From contig DDTH01000022.1 in NCBI GenBank assembly GCA_002344055.1, positions 1-64,000 on the forward strand: a stretch of DNA of 64,000 bases, in the 5' to 3' direction. A model generated the notes under the pieces. The model had not been told where the DNA came from. It saw nothing but the letters and a program-made list of their open reading frames with translations, and did not search any database. Origin of the DNA: Sphingomonadales bacterium UBA2369 (GTDB taxonomy: Bacteria; Pseudomonadota; Alphaproteobacteria; Sphingomonadales; Sphingomonadaceae). Each line of letters begins with the position of its first letter. The stretch's first letter is position 1. The position numbers and the translations under genes are program-made. Of this stretch, positions 34,743 to 43,874 are shown piece by piece.

Positions 34743-35291
34743 TTAGCTATCCTGTCCTTCTACCTTGATTGTGTCCGCACCGTCCGCACTAAGCGGAGCG
34801 GTCGCCGCGATAAGTTCGTCCGTCATCACCAGTTTGGCGCTGCGGATATTGGCCCGCGTGATCCACATATCGTCCTGGCCGGGCACCTGGATGCCGATCA
34901 GCTCGCGCTCAACACCGAGCAAAGGTCCGGTCAGCTGCTTGCGGTCCTGCACCGGATCCTCCAGCGAAATCCGCGCCTGATGGCCCTTCCAATCCTCGAA
35001 ATCCTGCAGCCGGGTCAGCGGCCGGTCGATGCCGGGCGAGCTGACCTCCAGCCGGTAGGCGCCCTCGATCGGGTCCTTGCCCTCGGCCTCCAGCACATCG
35101 AGCATGTCCGACAGCCGCCGCGACAGGCGCGCGCAATCCTCGAGCGTCAGCTGCCGCGTCGCCGGATCCTCGGCCATCACCTGCAGCGTCGGATCGGACG
35201 CGCCGCCGATCATGCGGACACGCACCAGCGCGAGGCCCTCGGCCTCGACCGCCGGCTCGATGATCCCGTTCAGCTGGGCGATGTCCGCCAC
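34743..35291 (-). CDS. rimP: Ribosome maturation factor RimP
   Basis: The 182-residue protein has the RimP core: IIEPAVEAEGLALVRVRMIG, then LTLEDCARLSRRLSDMLDVL and YRLEVSSPGIDRPLTRLQDF. It is needed for 30S assembly. GTG 35291, with AGGAG 6 bases upstream, is the start; a longer frame would reach into the promoter. It is the first gene of the superoperon. Confidence 0.96.
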   Translation of the reverse strand: MADIAQLNGIIEPAVEAEGLALVRVRMIGGASDPTLQVMAEDPATRQLTLEDCARLSRRLSDMLDVLEAEGKDPIEGAYRLEVSSPGIDRPLTRLQDFEDWKGHQARISLEDPVQDRKQLTGPLLGVERELIGIQVPGQDDMWITRANIRSAKLVMTDELIAATAPLSADGADTIKVEGQDS

Positions 35292-35327
35292 GCGCGCTCC
35301 TGAAAAATGCAATGCTTCTCCGCCGCC

Positions 35328-35411
35328 GGCCCCGTCCCCGGGGCCGACCTCAACGTCTGACGATGTCGAGAAAGGCAAGGCGCATATAGGCGCGGCCGGC
35401 AGGAGGGGCAA
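35328..35411 (-). promoter_or_regulatory. Superoperon promoter and leader hairpin upstream of rimP
   Basis: Minus-strand -35 TTGCCC (35406-35411), 17-bp spacer, -10 TATATG (35383-35388), predicted initiation near 35376. The ~85-nt leader contains a perfect 7-bp hairpin GGCCCCG-TCCC-CGGGGCC (35328-35345). No other gene intervenes, so this is the likely source of the rimP-pnp transcript. Confidence 0.65.
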
Positions 35412-35435
35412 GCGCGGATTGGCGACCGGTGCGGA

Positions 35436-35810
35436 TCAGAAATCCGATTTGCCGAAGCGGGCGACGCCCTTGTTCTGACCAGGCGGATCGAGCACGCTCA
35501 AATCGAGCGGCACCGGCTCGCCGAGCCATTGGCCGAGAATCGTATGATCGGCCAGATCGTCATCCGTCAGAGGGTGAATCAGCGCCCGCAAGTGCGAAGC
35601 TTCGATGACCGGAAGCAAGGCGGGAAGCGAAGCTTCCACAAAGTGAATCTCGAACTGCGGAATGGGGTGCGGCCCGACCGCCTCCCAGGTCATTCTGCCG
35701 ACGAAGCCGACATGTTCAGGCATCCCGGCAAGGCGCTCGCGCAGCAGCTTCGCGGCCGCACGCTCTCCCTCCTGGTAATAGATGTGCGCGTGATAGGGCG
35801 CGTCGCTCAA
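35436..35810 (-). CDS. DOPA 4,5-dioxygenase family protein
   Basis: The 124-residue protein has the family's N-terminal YHAHIYY motif and the later histidine motifs EIHFVEA and LIHPLTDDDLADHT, close to WLGEPVPLDLSVL. The three His residues are candidate iron ligands. In fungi and plants the family opens the DOPA ring; bacterial members are uncharacterised extradiol-type enzymes. TTG 35810 overlaps the upstream stop (TTGA) and gives the family's usual length; a longer frame would add residues from the upstream gene. Confidence 0.88.
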   Translation of the reverse strand: MSDAPYHAHIYYQEGERAAAKLLRERLAGMPEHVGFVGRMTWEAVGPHPIPQFEIHFVEASLPALLPVIEASHLRALIHPLTDDDLADHTILGQWLGEPVPLDLSVLDPPGQNKGVARFGKSDF

Positions 35811-36406
35811 TTGCTGCCCCAGGGCGGCGGCGGCGCCGCTATGGGCCGGGTCAGGTCGAACTCGACGCGGAGCAGCCGGTTCGGGCGCTGCAGCTGGTAG
35901 GCATAGGTCCGCCCCGGCAGAATTTCGACCGTCCACACATTCGTCATCGACTGGGGGATGTTGCCGCGCTGGAACAGGTCCTTGGAGAATTGGTCGGCGG
36001 GGAAATCCTGCCGCGTCGCGGTCCCCGGTGCGGCGCTGTCGCCGCCATATTGGGTCAGGTCATCCTCGCTGCCATCCTCGTGGCGATGGTCGTGCTTCAG
36101 CCGCACGCCCTCGGCTGTGCGGGTGATCACCCAGGTGCGCGAGCGATCGGCGCCGACATAGAATGGCACGCGGATCACATCGTCCGAACATTCCCGCACG
36201 TGCATCACCAGCCGCGCGCTCCGCATGTCATTGTCGGCGGCGTCGGTCGTGACCACCCGCCCCTCGAACGCCTGCCCGCAATAAGCGCGCAGATTGGCCA
36301 TGAAGGCGTCTTCCGGCGCATTCGCGGCGGACGGGGTCGTGGCGCAGCCGGCCAGCAAAGCGAGCATCGGCATGGATGCGAGGAAGGTGATGCGGGATAA
36401 GGTCAT
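35807..36406 (-). CDS. Lipoprotein, unknown function
   Basis: The 199-residue protein has a lipoprotein signal (MTLSRITFLASMPMLALLAG then C). The mature part begins ATTPSAANAPEDAFMANLRA and has two cysteines (CGQAFEG, ECSDDV) and a histidine-rich LKHDHRHEDGSED loop. The fold is beta-rich with no recognised family. ATG 36406 begins the signal. It is transcribed with the downstream dioxygenase-like gene. Confidence 0.75.
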   Translation of the reverse strand: MTLSRITFLASMPMLALLAGCATTPSAANAPEDAFMANLRAYCGQAFEGRVVTTDAADNDMRSARLVMHVRECSDDVIRVPFYVGADRSRTWVITRTAEGVRLKHDHRHEDGSEDDLTQYGGDSAAPGTATRQDFPADQFSKDLFQRGNIPQSMTNVWTVEILPGRTYAYQLQRPNRLLRVEFDLTRPIAAPPPPWGSN

Positions 36407-36462
36407 GCAGCCGACCCTAGGCACCCGAACCCAATCTGCCAACCGCCAGGGCGGTCAGCCGG

Positions 36463-36909
36463 TCACGCCGCCTTGAACACCCAATAGCGGTTGAGCGCGA
36501 AGCTCATCAGGGGCGTCAGCACGATCATCGCGGGCAAAGGCGCGAGCGGATGCAGGCGCATCACATCGACCGCGAGCCACACCCACAGGCTGTTCAGCAG
36601 GAACGCGAAGGCCGACGCGATCAGGAAACGGACGATCATCGCCCGCTCGCCCTCATCCGTGTCCGCCTTGAAGCTCCAGCGGCTGTGCACCGCATAGCCG
36701 GCCGCCATGCCGCAGCCATGGCTGATCACGTTCGCGGCCAACGGCAGCACGCCCGCGAACACGACGGCGGAATAGATCAGCGCCGAGAACAAGGTCACGG
36801 CCATGCCGCCGACGACGAAGCGCAGCAGCTGACGGAAGCCCTCGCTCGCCACGAGTTCGGTCAGCGCGGCGCGCGCGTCTTTCCGTTCGGGCGTCGTTTC
36901 GGCGTCCAT
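36463..36909 (-). CDS. GtrA family membrane protein
   Basis: The 148-residue protein has four membrane helices and the GtrA signature: FRQLLRFVVGGMAVTLFSAL at helix 1, and C-terminal MSFALNRYWVFKA. GtrA-like proteins flip bactoprenol-linked sugars for glycan decoration. ATG 36909 is preferred over the GTG at 36927, which lacks a ribosome site. It follows the GT2 gene with which it forms a functional pair. Confidence 0.9.
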   Translation of the reverse strand: MDAETTPERKDARAALTELVASEGFRQLLRFVVGGMAVTLFSALIYSAVVFAGVLPLAANVISHGCGMAAGYAVHSRWSFKADTDEGERAMIVRFLIASAFAFLLNSLWVWLAVDVMRLHPLAPLPAMIVLTPLMSFALNRYWVFKAA

Positions 36910-36951
36910 CACACGTCCCAAATGCACTGAAGGGGGTTAAGAGCGTCTTTC

Positions 36952-37758
36952 TTAACCGATTGGGTCGGGATTCGGCAAGGCCGCGGAATCGGCAGCGCCG
37001 GGCAGGCGCGAATCCTCGCGGGGCACGAACAGCTTCGGCCGCTTCAGCTTCCACCGGCTCAGCCGATAGTCCATCGCCGTGCCGAGCACGCCGAAGCCAT
37101 AGACGCAGCTGCGCTTGAAATTGATGCTGCTCGCTTCCGGGAAATATTTGGTCGGGCAGCTGATCTCGCCAATCCGGAAACCATGCCAGGCGGCCTGCGC
37201 GATCATCTGATTGTCGAACACGAAATCGTCGGACGCCGCCAGCAACGGCAAAGTCTCCAGCACCTTGCGGCTCCAGGCGCGATAGCCGGTATGATATTCG
37301 CTCAATTTCTGCCGCATCACCAGATTCTGGAAAGCGGTGAGCATCCGGTTCGCGACATATTTGTAGCGCGGCATGCCGCCCTCGATCGCCCCGCGCGACA
37401 GGATGCGCGAGGCGAACACCGCGTCATAATGGCCCGACGCGATCATTCCCGCCATCGCCGTCACCAGCTTGGGGGTGTATTGATAATCCGGGTGCAGCAT
37501 CACGACGATGTCGGCGCCACGGGCCAGCGCGGCGGTGTAGCAAGTCTTCTGATTGCCGCCATAGCCGCGATTCTGATCGTGGACGATCACGTGCAGGCCC
37601 AGTTCGCGCGCCAGCGCGGCGGTGTCGTCCTTGCTGCAATCGTCGGTGAGGATAATGTCGTCGACCACGTCGCGCGGAATCTCCGCGACCGTCTGGCGCA
37701 GCGTCTTGGCCGCGTTATAGGCCGGCAGCACGACCGTAACCTTCTGTCCGTCAATCAC
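36952..37758 (-). CDS. Glycosyltransferase family 2
   Basis: The 268-residue protein has the GT2/GT-A start VTVVLPAYNAAKTLRQTVAE, the DDCSKDD nucleotide-sugar motif, and MLHPDYQYTPKL containing the DxD-type metal motif. The fold is soluble without the C-terminal membrane helices of dolichol-type GT2s, though it likely works on lipid-linked sugars with the adjacent GtrA protein. The start is GTG 37758. The divergent GT39-like gene may act in the same pathway. Confidence 0.88.
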   Translation of the reverse strand: MIDGQKVTVVLPAYNAAKTLRQTVAEIPRDVVDDIILTDDCSKDDTAALARELGLHVIVHDQNRGYGGNQKTCYTAALARGADIVVMLHPDYQYTPKLVTAMAGMIASGHYDAVFASRILSRGAIEGGMPRYKYVANRMLTAFQNLVMRQKLSEYHTGYRAWSRKVLETLPLLAASDDFVFDNQMIAQAAWHGFRIGEISCPTKYFPEASSINFKRSCVYGFGVLGTAMDYRLSRWKLKRPKLFVPREDSRLPGAADSAALPNPDPIG

Positions 37759-37840
37759 TTTGGCGATGCCCCTGCCGCGTTTCGCGCGCGTCCCTGATGG
37801 ATAGCTTGCCGCCGGTCAACAAGCTTCTAAGAAGGCGCGC

Positions 37841-39427
37841 ATGGGGTCGACCGAAACGATGGGCGGGAGCCGGGCTGCGCCGCAAGGGCGGGATCGCACG
37901 ATAAGGCTCGGGCTGCTCGCGGTCTGGGCATTGGCCGCGCTGTGGCTGGCCTGGCACCACGTGCCCTGGCGCGACGAAGTGCGGGCGCTGACCATTGCGC
38001 TGAGCGGGGACACGACGCTCGACATGCTCCGCAACCTCCATGGCGAGGGGCATCCGGCGCTCTGGTATCTGCTGTTGCGCTGGACACATGCCGTGATCCA
38101 GTCGCCGATCGTCCTGCCGATCGTCGCCTTCGCTCTCTCGGCGGCGGCGATGACGGTGCTGGTCCTCAAGTCCCCCTTCCGGCTGACCACCGTCGCGCTC
38201 TTCATGTTCGGCGGGCTGGCCCTGTTCGAATATACGGTCAGTGCGCGCAATTACGGGATCAGCATGCTGGTCCTGTTCGTGTTCGCCTGGCTCTATCCGC
38301 GCTGGCGCGATCGCGGAATCGTCATGGGGCTGGTGATCTTCGCCCTGTGCAACACCAATGTCCCGGCTAATTTCCTCGGCGCTGCCTTGGTCGGCTTCTG
38401 GTTGCTCGACATCTTCAGCGAGGAGGGTTTCCGCTGGAGCCGCAAATATGGCTGGTGGCTGGCCAATGCCGCGATCGCCGCGGCCGGCGCGGCCGTCTGC
38501 TTCCTGACCGTCTTTCCCACCGTGCACGATGCCGCGAGCATCGATCATCCCGGCGGCCTCGGGCTGGGCGACGTGATCGGCGCGCTGACCACCTCGGTCG
38601 TCGCCTTCCCGGACCTCGCCGCGCCCGCCTGGTTCGGCACCGGTTTCGGGAGCGTGCTGCTGACCCTGCTGATTACCGGCAGCCTTGCCGGCCTGCTGCG
38701 CTCGCCCGCCGCCTTTCTGACCGGCGCCGGCGTGCTGATGATCTTCAAGCTCTTCTACCTGCTCGTCTATCCGGGCGGATACCGGCACCAGGGGCTGCTG
38801 CTCGTCTTCCTGCTCACGCTCTACTGGCTGGTCGCGGCGGGGCGCGGCGGCGCCTGGCCGGAGAAATGGAGCCTGATCCGCCGCGTCGCCGACATTGCCG
38901 CACGGATCGGCGGCATCGCCTTCATCCTGCTGCTCGCACTGCAGCTGGCGCATAGCGGCCGCCACATGGAAGCGGCGATGCGCGGCATTCCGTACAGCCG
39001 CGTGCACGACCTCGCCAACCTTCTGGAGCGGGAGGGGCTGACCGAGGCGACGGTGATGAGCCAGCCCGACGTCTTCGCCGAGCCGCTGCCTTATTATGCC
39101 GGCAATCCCGTCTGGCTGCTGCGCGAACAGAAATATGGCACCGTCGTGCGCTTCACCAATCATGCGCGGCTGGACCAGAGCCTCGACGACATCCTGAACG
39201 ACGCTCGCCGCATCGCCGGCGAAACCGGCAAGCCGGTCGTCATTCTGCTCAAATATCATCTGGACGGCACCGCCCCGCCGCGGCGCTACGCGGAAGGCTA
39301 TCTCGGCCATTTCTATTCCGATCCGGATCAGGAGCGGCGCTTTCTCGGCGCGACCCGCCGGATCGCGCGATTTGAACCCGCGATCACCGACGAGAGTTAT
39401 GACGTCTATCTGCTGACCGGCGGCTGA
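37841..39427 (+). CDS. Multi-pass glycosyltransferase-like membrane protein (GT39-like)
   Basis: The 528-residue protein has about ten membrane helices in the first 350 residues and a soluble C-terminal domain. The first loop has WRDEVRALT, with the Asp-Glu pair typical of GT39/ArnT-like glycosyltransferases (catalytic Asp), followed by HGEGHPALWYLLLRW. Those enzymes transfer sugars from polyprenyl phosphate carriers. AGAAGG precedes the ATG. It is transcribed divergently from the GT2-GtrA pair. Confidence 0.78.
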   Translation: MGSTETMGGSRAAPQGRDRTIRLGLLAVWALAALWLAWHHVPWRDEVRALTIALSGDTTLDMLRNLHGEGHPALWYLLLRWTHAVIQSPIVLPIVAFALSAAAMTVLVLKSPFRLTTVALFMFGGLALFEYTVSARNYGISMLVLFVFAWLYPRWRDRGIVMGLVIFALCNTNVPANFLGAALVGFWLLDIFSEEGFRWSRKYGWWLANAAIAAAGAAVCFLTVFPTVHDAASIDHPGGLGLGDVIGALTTSVVAFPDLAAPAWFGTGFGSVLLTLLITGSLAGLLRSPAAFLTGAGVLMIFKLFYLLVYPGGYRHQGLLLVFLLTLYWLVAAGRGGAWPEKWSLIRRVADIAARIGGIAFILLLALQLAHSGRHMEAAMRGIPYSRVHDLANLLEREGLTEATVMSQPDVFAEPLPYYAGNPVWLLREQKYGTVVRFTNHARLDQSLDDILNDARRIAGETGKPVVILLKYHLDGTAPPRRYAEGYLGHFYSDPDQERRFLGATRRIARFEPAITDESYDVYLLTGG

Positions 39428-39461
39428 TCCCGCCTCCCCTTTTCTCTGCCTGGAGACCGAC

Positions 39462-40598
39462 ATGCGTTTCGTCCGTATCGCCCTTCCCGCCCTCGCGCTG
39501 GCCGCCTGCGCCGGCAATGCGCCCGCCGCCGTCCAAGGCGACGCGCGCGGCTTCACGGTCGAGGAAATCGCCGATCTCGATTCACCCTGGGCGATGACCT
39601 TCCTGCCCGATGGCAGCCAAGCGCTGATCACCGAGAAAGGCGGCAAGCTGAAATTGTGGCGCGTGTCCGACAACCGGATCATCGAGGTTGGCGGCGTCCC
39701 GACAGTTTCCGCTGGTGGCCAGGGCGGGTTCGGCGATGTCGCGCTGCACCCGGACTTCGCCAATAACCGCCTCGTCTATCTCAGCTGGGTCGTGGACGGC
39801 GAAGGCGGCCGCCTCGCTGTCGTCGGCAGGGCACGGCTGAACATCAATGAGGCGCAGGGCGTCGCCGCGCTCGAGAATGTCTCACCGGTCTGGCGGCAAA
39901 GCCAGGGCTATAGCGAGGGCGGGCATTTCTCGCACCGCATCGCCTTCGGCCCGGACGGCAAGCTCTATATCTCCTCGGGCGACCGGCAGAATTTCGATCC
40001 GGCGCAGGACCCGAACGGCAATCTCGGCCGCATCGTCCGGCTGAACGACGACGGCTCAGTGCCGGCCGACAATCCCTGGGCCTCGCGGGGCGGCGTCGGG
40101 GCACAGGCCTGGACGATGGGCAATCGCAATCCGCTCGGCCTCGCCTTCGCGCCGGACGGACGGCTGTGGAGCCATGAAATGGGTCCGCAGGGCGGCGACG
40201 AGTTCAACCTGATCGAGCGCGGCACGAATTATGGCTACCCGATCGTGTCGAACGGCGACCATTATGGCGGCCGCCCGATCCCCGATCACGACACGCGGCC
40301 GGAATTCAAGGCGCCGCTGATCACCTGGACGCCGGTCATCTCGCCTTCCAGCCTGATCTTCTACACCGGCGAACAATTCCCGCAGTGGCGCGGCAATGCC
40401 CTGATCGGCGGCCTTGGCGCGCGCGGTATCGTGCGGGTCGAGATCACTGGCGACACGGCCCGCGAAGTCGAGCGGCTGGACCTGGGCGCCCGCATCCGCG
40501 AGGTCGAGCAGGCACCCGACGGCTCACTCTACGTTCTGGAAGACGAGGCCCGCGGTTCGCAGGGCCGATTGCTGAAACTCGTACCCACCCGGCGCTAG
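39462..40598 (+). CDS. PQQ-type sugar dehydrogenase (glucose/sorbosone dehydrogenase family)
   Basis: The 378-residue lipoprotein (signal MRFVRIALPALALAAC) has the six-bladed propeller of the GSDH family. Motifs are SPWAMTFLPDG, HRIAFGPDGKLYISSGD, TMGNRNPLGLAFAPDG and HEMGPQGGDEFNL, matching Ylil/Asd-type dehydrogenases. The His in the HRIAFGP motif is placed like the catalytic base in soluble PQQ glucose dehydrogenase. The real substrate is uncertain. Its stop TAG interlocks with that of the next convergent gene (CTAG). Confidence 0.85.
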   Translation: MRFVRIALPALALAACAGNAPAAVQGDARGFTVEEIADLDSPWAMTFLPDGSQALITEKGGKLKLWRVSDNRIIEVGGVPTVSAGGQGGFGDVALHPDFANNRLVYLSWVVDGEGGRLAVVGRARLNINEAQGVAALENVSPVWRQSQGYSEGGHFSHRIAFGPDGKLYISSGDRQNFDPAQDPNGNLGRIVRLNDDGSVPADNPWASRGGVGAQAWTMGNRNPLGLAFAPDGRLWSHEMGPQGGDEFNLIERGTNYGYPIVSNGDHYGGRPIPDHDTRPEFKAPLITWTPVISPSSLIFYTGEQFPQWRGNALIGGLGARGIVRVEITGDTAREVERLDLGARIREVEQAPDGSLYVLEDEARGSQGRLLKLVPTRR

Positions 40599-40948
40599 AA
40601 AAGCGACGGGAAGCCGCCGCGCGCGGACCAGCCGGTCCCGAGCGCGGCGCCGATCAGCAGCAGCCAGATGATCCACGCGGCGATCTTCATCACCCGGCTT
40701 TCCTTGCCGGTTACCGCCATGAAGACGCCGTAAAGGCCGAACACCACGGCCATGGCGAGGATCGCCGTCAACACGCCGTTGATCAGCCGGCCCTGATCCT
40801 CCGAGCCGGTAAAGCGCGTGCCCGACGGACTCCCGCCCGGCTGCATCGCGCCGCCGATATCCTTCAGCAGCCAGACCATGCCGATCGCCAAGGCGGAACC
40901 GAGCACGATCAGGATCACGCCCCGGATGCGAATTCCGCGATTGCTCAT
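40595..40948 (-). CDS. Small membrane protein, unknown function
   Basis: The 117-residue protein has three predicted membrane segments (about residues 8-28, 55-75 and 88-107) and a short Gly/Ser-rich loop (GGAMQPGGSPSGTRF). No motif is recognised. It converges with the sugar dehydrogenase and shares its stop region. Confidence 0.7.
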   Translation of the reverse strand: MSNRGIRIRGVILIVLGSALAIGMVWLLKDIGGAMQPGGSPSGTRFTGSEDQGRLINGVLTAILAMAVVFGLYGVFMAVTGKESRVMKIAAWIIWLLLIGAALGTGWSARGGFPSLF

Positions 40949-40967
40949 GTCAGCCCCCTGCGCCGCT

Positions 40968-41471
40968 TCAGGCGTTGTTAGCGCAAGGTGGTCCCGCAGG
41001 CGAGGCGGAGGTCTGGCCGGAGACGCGAGGGCGTCGCATCGCTTCGATCAGCATCTGCCGGAATTGCGCATTGTGCAGGAACATCGAGACGCAAAGCGAT
41101 TCACCGCGAAACTGCGGCTGACCCCGCACCATGCGCCGCTCGGCCGGGTAGAGGACAACCAAAGCGTTCGATCCGGCCCGATATTCGACACCGCAGGCCG
41201 CGCTGCTCGGGGGAGAGCTCCGCGCGATCCGGAACTCCCGCGGGGCCCGGCCCGCGAGCGTCTCCCGCACTCGCATCAACTCACCGCGGCGCGTGCGCGG
41301 ATTGTAGGCCGCGCGGACATCGACATCCACCACGGCGACAGCGCCCTGCGCGATCTCGTCAGCCAATTGACGCATCTGCGCCGGGTCACCGGTCAGCGGC
41401 AGGCAGGAGCAGGCCTGCGCCGCGCCCTCCGCGCCGAACAGCATCGCCAGCCCGATCAGAATTTTCTTCAT
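40968..41471 (-). CDS. Secreted cysteine-rich protein (CSC N-terminus)
   Basis: The 167-residue protein has a signal peptide MKKILIGLAMLFGAEGAAQA, and the mature protein starts CSCLPL. A Cys-x-Cys start of this kind, with two later cysteines (AACGVEY, LCVSMF), recalls TIMP/NTR-like domains, but this is a weak resemblance. ATG 41471 overlaps the trmB stop (ATGA), so it is translated with trmB. Confidence 0.7.
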   Translation of the reverse strand: MKKILIGLAMLFGAEGAAQACSCLPLTGDPAQMRQLADEIAQGAVAVVDVDVRAAYNPRTRRGELMRVRETLAGRAPREFRIARSSPPSSAACGVEYRAGSNALVVLYPAERRMVRGQPQFRGESLCVSMFLHNAQFRQMLIEAMRRPRVSGQTSASPAGPPCANNA

Positions 41472-42154
41472 CAGCCCACCCTCTGATAACGGAAATACCA
41501 AACCTCATGGCCCTTGCGGCGGGCCTTCGCCTCGTAGCGCGTCTCCGGCCAGCCGCCCGGCCGGTTCAGGAAGTCCGCCGCTTTCTCGACGATCCACCGG
41601 AAATCCTGCCGCTGCCGCATCACCATCATCGCCCAGCGACAATAAGTCGGATCGTCTGTCCCGAGCCTGAACTCGCCGCCGGGCGCGAGCTTGGCGGCGA
41701 TCAGGTCGAGCGGGCCGTGATTCATCATCCGGCGCTTGGCGTGGCGCGCCTTCGGCCAGGGATCGGGGTGAAGCAGATAGACGAAGCGCAAGCTCCCGTC
41801 CGGCAGCCGCTCCAGCACGTTCAGCGCATCGCCCATGTGCAGCCGCACATTGCCGAGCGCGCGGTCGCGGACCTGGTTCAGCGCCCCCACCACGCCGTTC
41901 AGGAACGGCTCGGCGCCGATGAAGCCATGATCGGGCAGCAGGTCCGCGCGATAGCCAAGATGCTCACCCGAGCCGAAGCCGATCTCGAAATGCAGCGGCC
42001 GCGTGTCGCCGAACAGACTCTCCGACGACAACGGCCCCTCCTCCGGCACCGCGACCGCGGGCAGCAAGTCCTCGACCAAAGCGGCCTGGCCCTGGCGCAA
42101 TTTGTGGCCGGAGCGGCGGCCATAGAGTCGGCGGATGCTTGTCGGATCGTTCAT
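41471..42154 (-). CDS. trmB: tRNA (guanine(46)-N7)-methyltransferase
   Basis: The 227-residue protein has the SAM-binding motif FEIGFGSGEHL (residues about 55-65) and the family hallmark HPDPWPKARHAKRR (about 128-141), with TDDPTYCRWAMM later. It makes m7G46 in the variable loop of tRNA with SAM as donor. The metK gene that supplies SAM lies nearby but on a separate unit. Confidence 0.96.
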   Translation of the reverse strand: MNDPTSIRRLYGRRSGHKLRQGQAALVEDLLPAVAVPEEGPLSSESLFGDTRPLHFEIGFGSGEHLGYRADLLPDHGFIGAEPFLNGVVGALNQVRDRALGNVRLHMGDALNVLERLPDGSLRFVYLLHPDPWPKARHAKRRMMNHGPLDLIAAKLAPGGEFRLGTDDPTYCRWAMMVMRQRQDFRWIVEKAADFLNRPGGWPETRYEAKARRKGHEVWYFRYQRVG

Positions 42155-42207
42155 GATCGCCCTATTGCGGCAAGAGCGGTTCCAGCCAAGCGAGGAGAGA
42201 CGCCGCG

Positions 42208-42591
42208 ATGAAGAAGTTCCTGCTCGCCGCCGCGGCCCTGGCCGCTTTCGCCACCCCCGTGCACGCGACCGGCACCATATCCTGCCGCAGCAATTCGGAC
42301 GAATCGGTGACGATCGATCTGGTCGTCGGCAGCCTCGCCGGCCCGGTCATCGCCCAGGCCCGCTTCAAGAGCGGCAGCCGCGAGCAGACGACGGGCGACG
42401 GCGGGCCGATGCTGATGCAGGCATGGATCGACCCGACCACGCTCAACGCCGACATCGCCGACCCGAACGGAGAGCAATTCGTCGCCCGGCTTCGCGCGCT
42501 GCGGCGCATCGCCAGCGGCCCCTATATCGGCACCCTGCGCATCGACGGCCGCACCCACCAGGTGCGGTGCGTCGATGAGGAAGAGGGTTAG
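42208..42591 (+). CDS. Secreted small protein, unknown function
   Basis: The 127-residue protein has a signal peptide (MKKFLLAAAALAAFATPVHA). The mature part is beta-rich with two cysteines (TISCRSN, QVRCVDE) that could form a disulfide. No family is recognised. Its TAG stop overlaps the convergent metK stop (TTAG). Confidence 0.75.
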   Translation: MKKFLLAAAALAAFATPVHATGTISCRSNSDESVTIDLVVGSLAGPVIAQARFKSGSREQTTGDGGPMLMQAWIDPTTLNADIADPNGEQFVARLRALRRIASGPYIGTLRIDGRTHQVRCVDEEEG

Positions 42592-43829
42592 ATCGCCGCC
42601 TTCAGCTGATCGACCAGATCGGTCTTTTCCCAGCTGAACAGATCGCCGTCCGCCTTGCGGCCGAAATGGCCGTAGGCGGCGGTCGGCGAATAGATCGGCT
42701 TGTTCAGGCCGAGATGGGTGCGGATGCCCTTGGGCGTCAGGCGCACCAAAGTCGGCAGGACTTGCTCCAGTTTCTCGGCCGTCACGCCATTCTGCTCGGT
42801 GCCGTGCAGGTCGACATAGAGCGACAGCGGCTCGGCGACGCCGATCGCGTAGCTCAGCTGGATCGTGCAGCGCTTGGCGAGGCCCGCGGCGACGACATTC
42901 TTCGCCAGATAGCGCGCGACATAAGCGGCCGAGCGGTCAACCTTGGTCGGATCCTTGCCGCTGAACGCGCCGCCGCCATGCGGGGCTGCGCCGCCATAGG
43001 TGTCGACGATGATCTTGCGGCCGGTCAGGCCCGCGTCGCCGTCCGGACCGCCAATCTCGAAGCGGCCGGTCGGGTTGACGTAAATCTTGGTCTCGTCGGT
43101 AATGAAGCCGTCCGGCAGCACCTCGTTGAAGACGCCGACGACATAGTCGCGCAGCTCGCCATATTTGGCGGCGTCCGAACCTTCGCGGCCGTCGTCGCAA
43201 TAGCCCGGCGCATGCTGGGTCGACACGACCAAAGCGGTCGCCGCGACCGGTTCGCCATTTTCGTAGCGCAAAGTCACCTGGCTCTTCGCGTCCGGCTCCA
43301 GATAGGGCGCCTTGCCGCTGTGGCGGTCCTCGGCCAGCCGCTCCAGAATGCGGTGCGAATAATAAAGCGTGGCGGGCAGCAGGTCCGGGGTCTCGTCGGT
43401 CGCGTAACCGAACATGATGCCCTGATCGCCCGCCCCTTCATCCTTGTTGCCGCTCTCGTCGACGCCCTGCGCGATGTGCGCGGACTGGCCGTGGAGATGG
43501 TTCTGGAAGCTGGCGGTCGACCAGTGGAAGCCGTCCTGCTCGTAGCCGATCTTGTGCACGACGTTGCGGACGGCCGCCTCGATCTCGTCACGCACGCCCG
43601 GCGCCCAGCCATGCGTGTCCGGATAGGCCTCGAGATCGAACGCGCCCTTGCAGCGGATTTCGCCGCCGACGACGATGAGCTGGGTGGTGACGAGCGTCTC
43701 GCAGGCGACGCGGGCTTCCGGATCCTTGCTCAGGAACAGATCGACGATCGCGTCCGAAATCTGATCGGCGACCTTGTCCGGATGACCTTCGGAAACCGAT
43801 TCGGACGTGAAGATGTAATTGCTGCGCAT
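42588..43829 (-). CDS. metK: S-adenosylmethionine synthetase
   Basis: The 413-residue protein starts YIFTSESVSEGHPDKVADQI. It has the signature GAGDQGIMFGYA, the P-loop-like GGGAFSGKDPTKVDRS and the C-terminal FGRKADGDLFSWEKTD. It makes SAM from methionine and ATP. It is slightly longer than the E. coli enzyme (384 aa), as in other sphingomonads. A palindrome upstream suggests regulation by a SAM/SAH-responsive ArsR-type repressor. Confidence 0.98.
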   Translation of the reverse strand: MRSNYIFTSESVSEGHPDKVADQISDAIVDLFLSKDPEARVACETLVTTQLIVVGGEIRCKGAFDLEAYPDTHGWAPGVRDEIEAAVRNVVHKIGYEQDGFHWSTASFQNHLHGQSAHIAQGVDESGNKDEGAGDQGIMFGYATDETPDLLPATLYYSHRILERLAEDRHSGKAPYLEPDAKSQVTLRYENGEPVAATALVVSTQHAPGYCDDGREGSDAAKYGELRDYVVGVFNEVLPDGFITDETKIYVNPTGRFEIGGPDGDAGLTGRKIIVDTYGGAAPHGGGAFSGKDPTKVDRSAAYVARYLAKNVVAAGLAKRCTIQLSYAIGVAEPLSLYVDLHGTEQNGVTAEKLEQVLPTLVRLTPKGIRTHLGLNKPIYSPTAAYGHFGRKADGDLFSWEKTDLVDQLKAAI

Positions 43830-43874
43830 CGCTGGAAATCGCCTTTCGAACGAAATCTGTTGAGATTTTCGGAT

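Noticed and set aside
37751..39763. 670-residue minus-strand frame over the GT39-like gene
   Set aside because: Antisense shadow rich in Gln, Arg, Glu and Asp; the plus frame has membrane helices.
43830..43874. SAM riboswitch before metK
   Set aside because: The leader is only about 45 nt and lacks SAM-II or SAM/SAH riboswitch core sequences; the palindrome fits a protein operator better.
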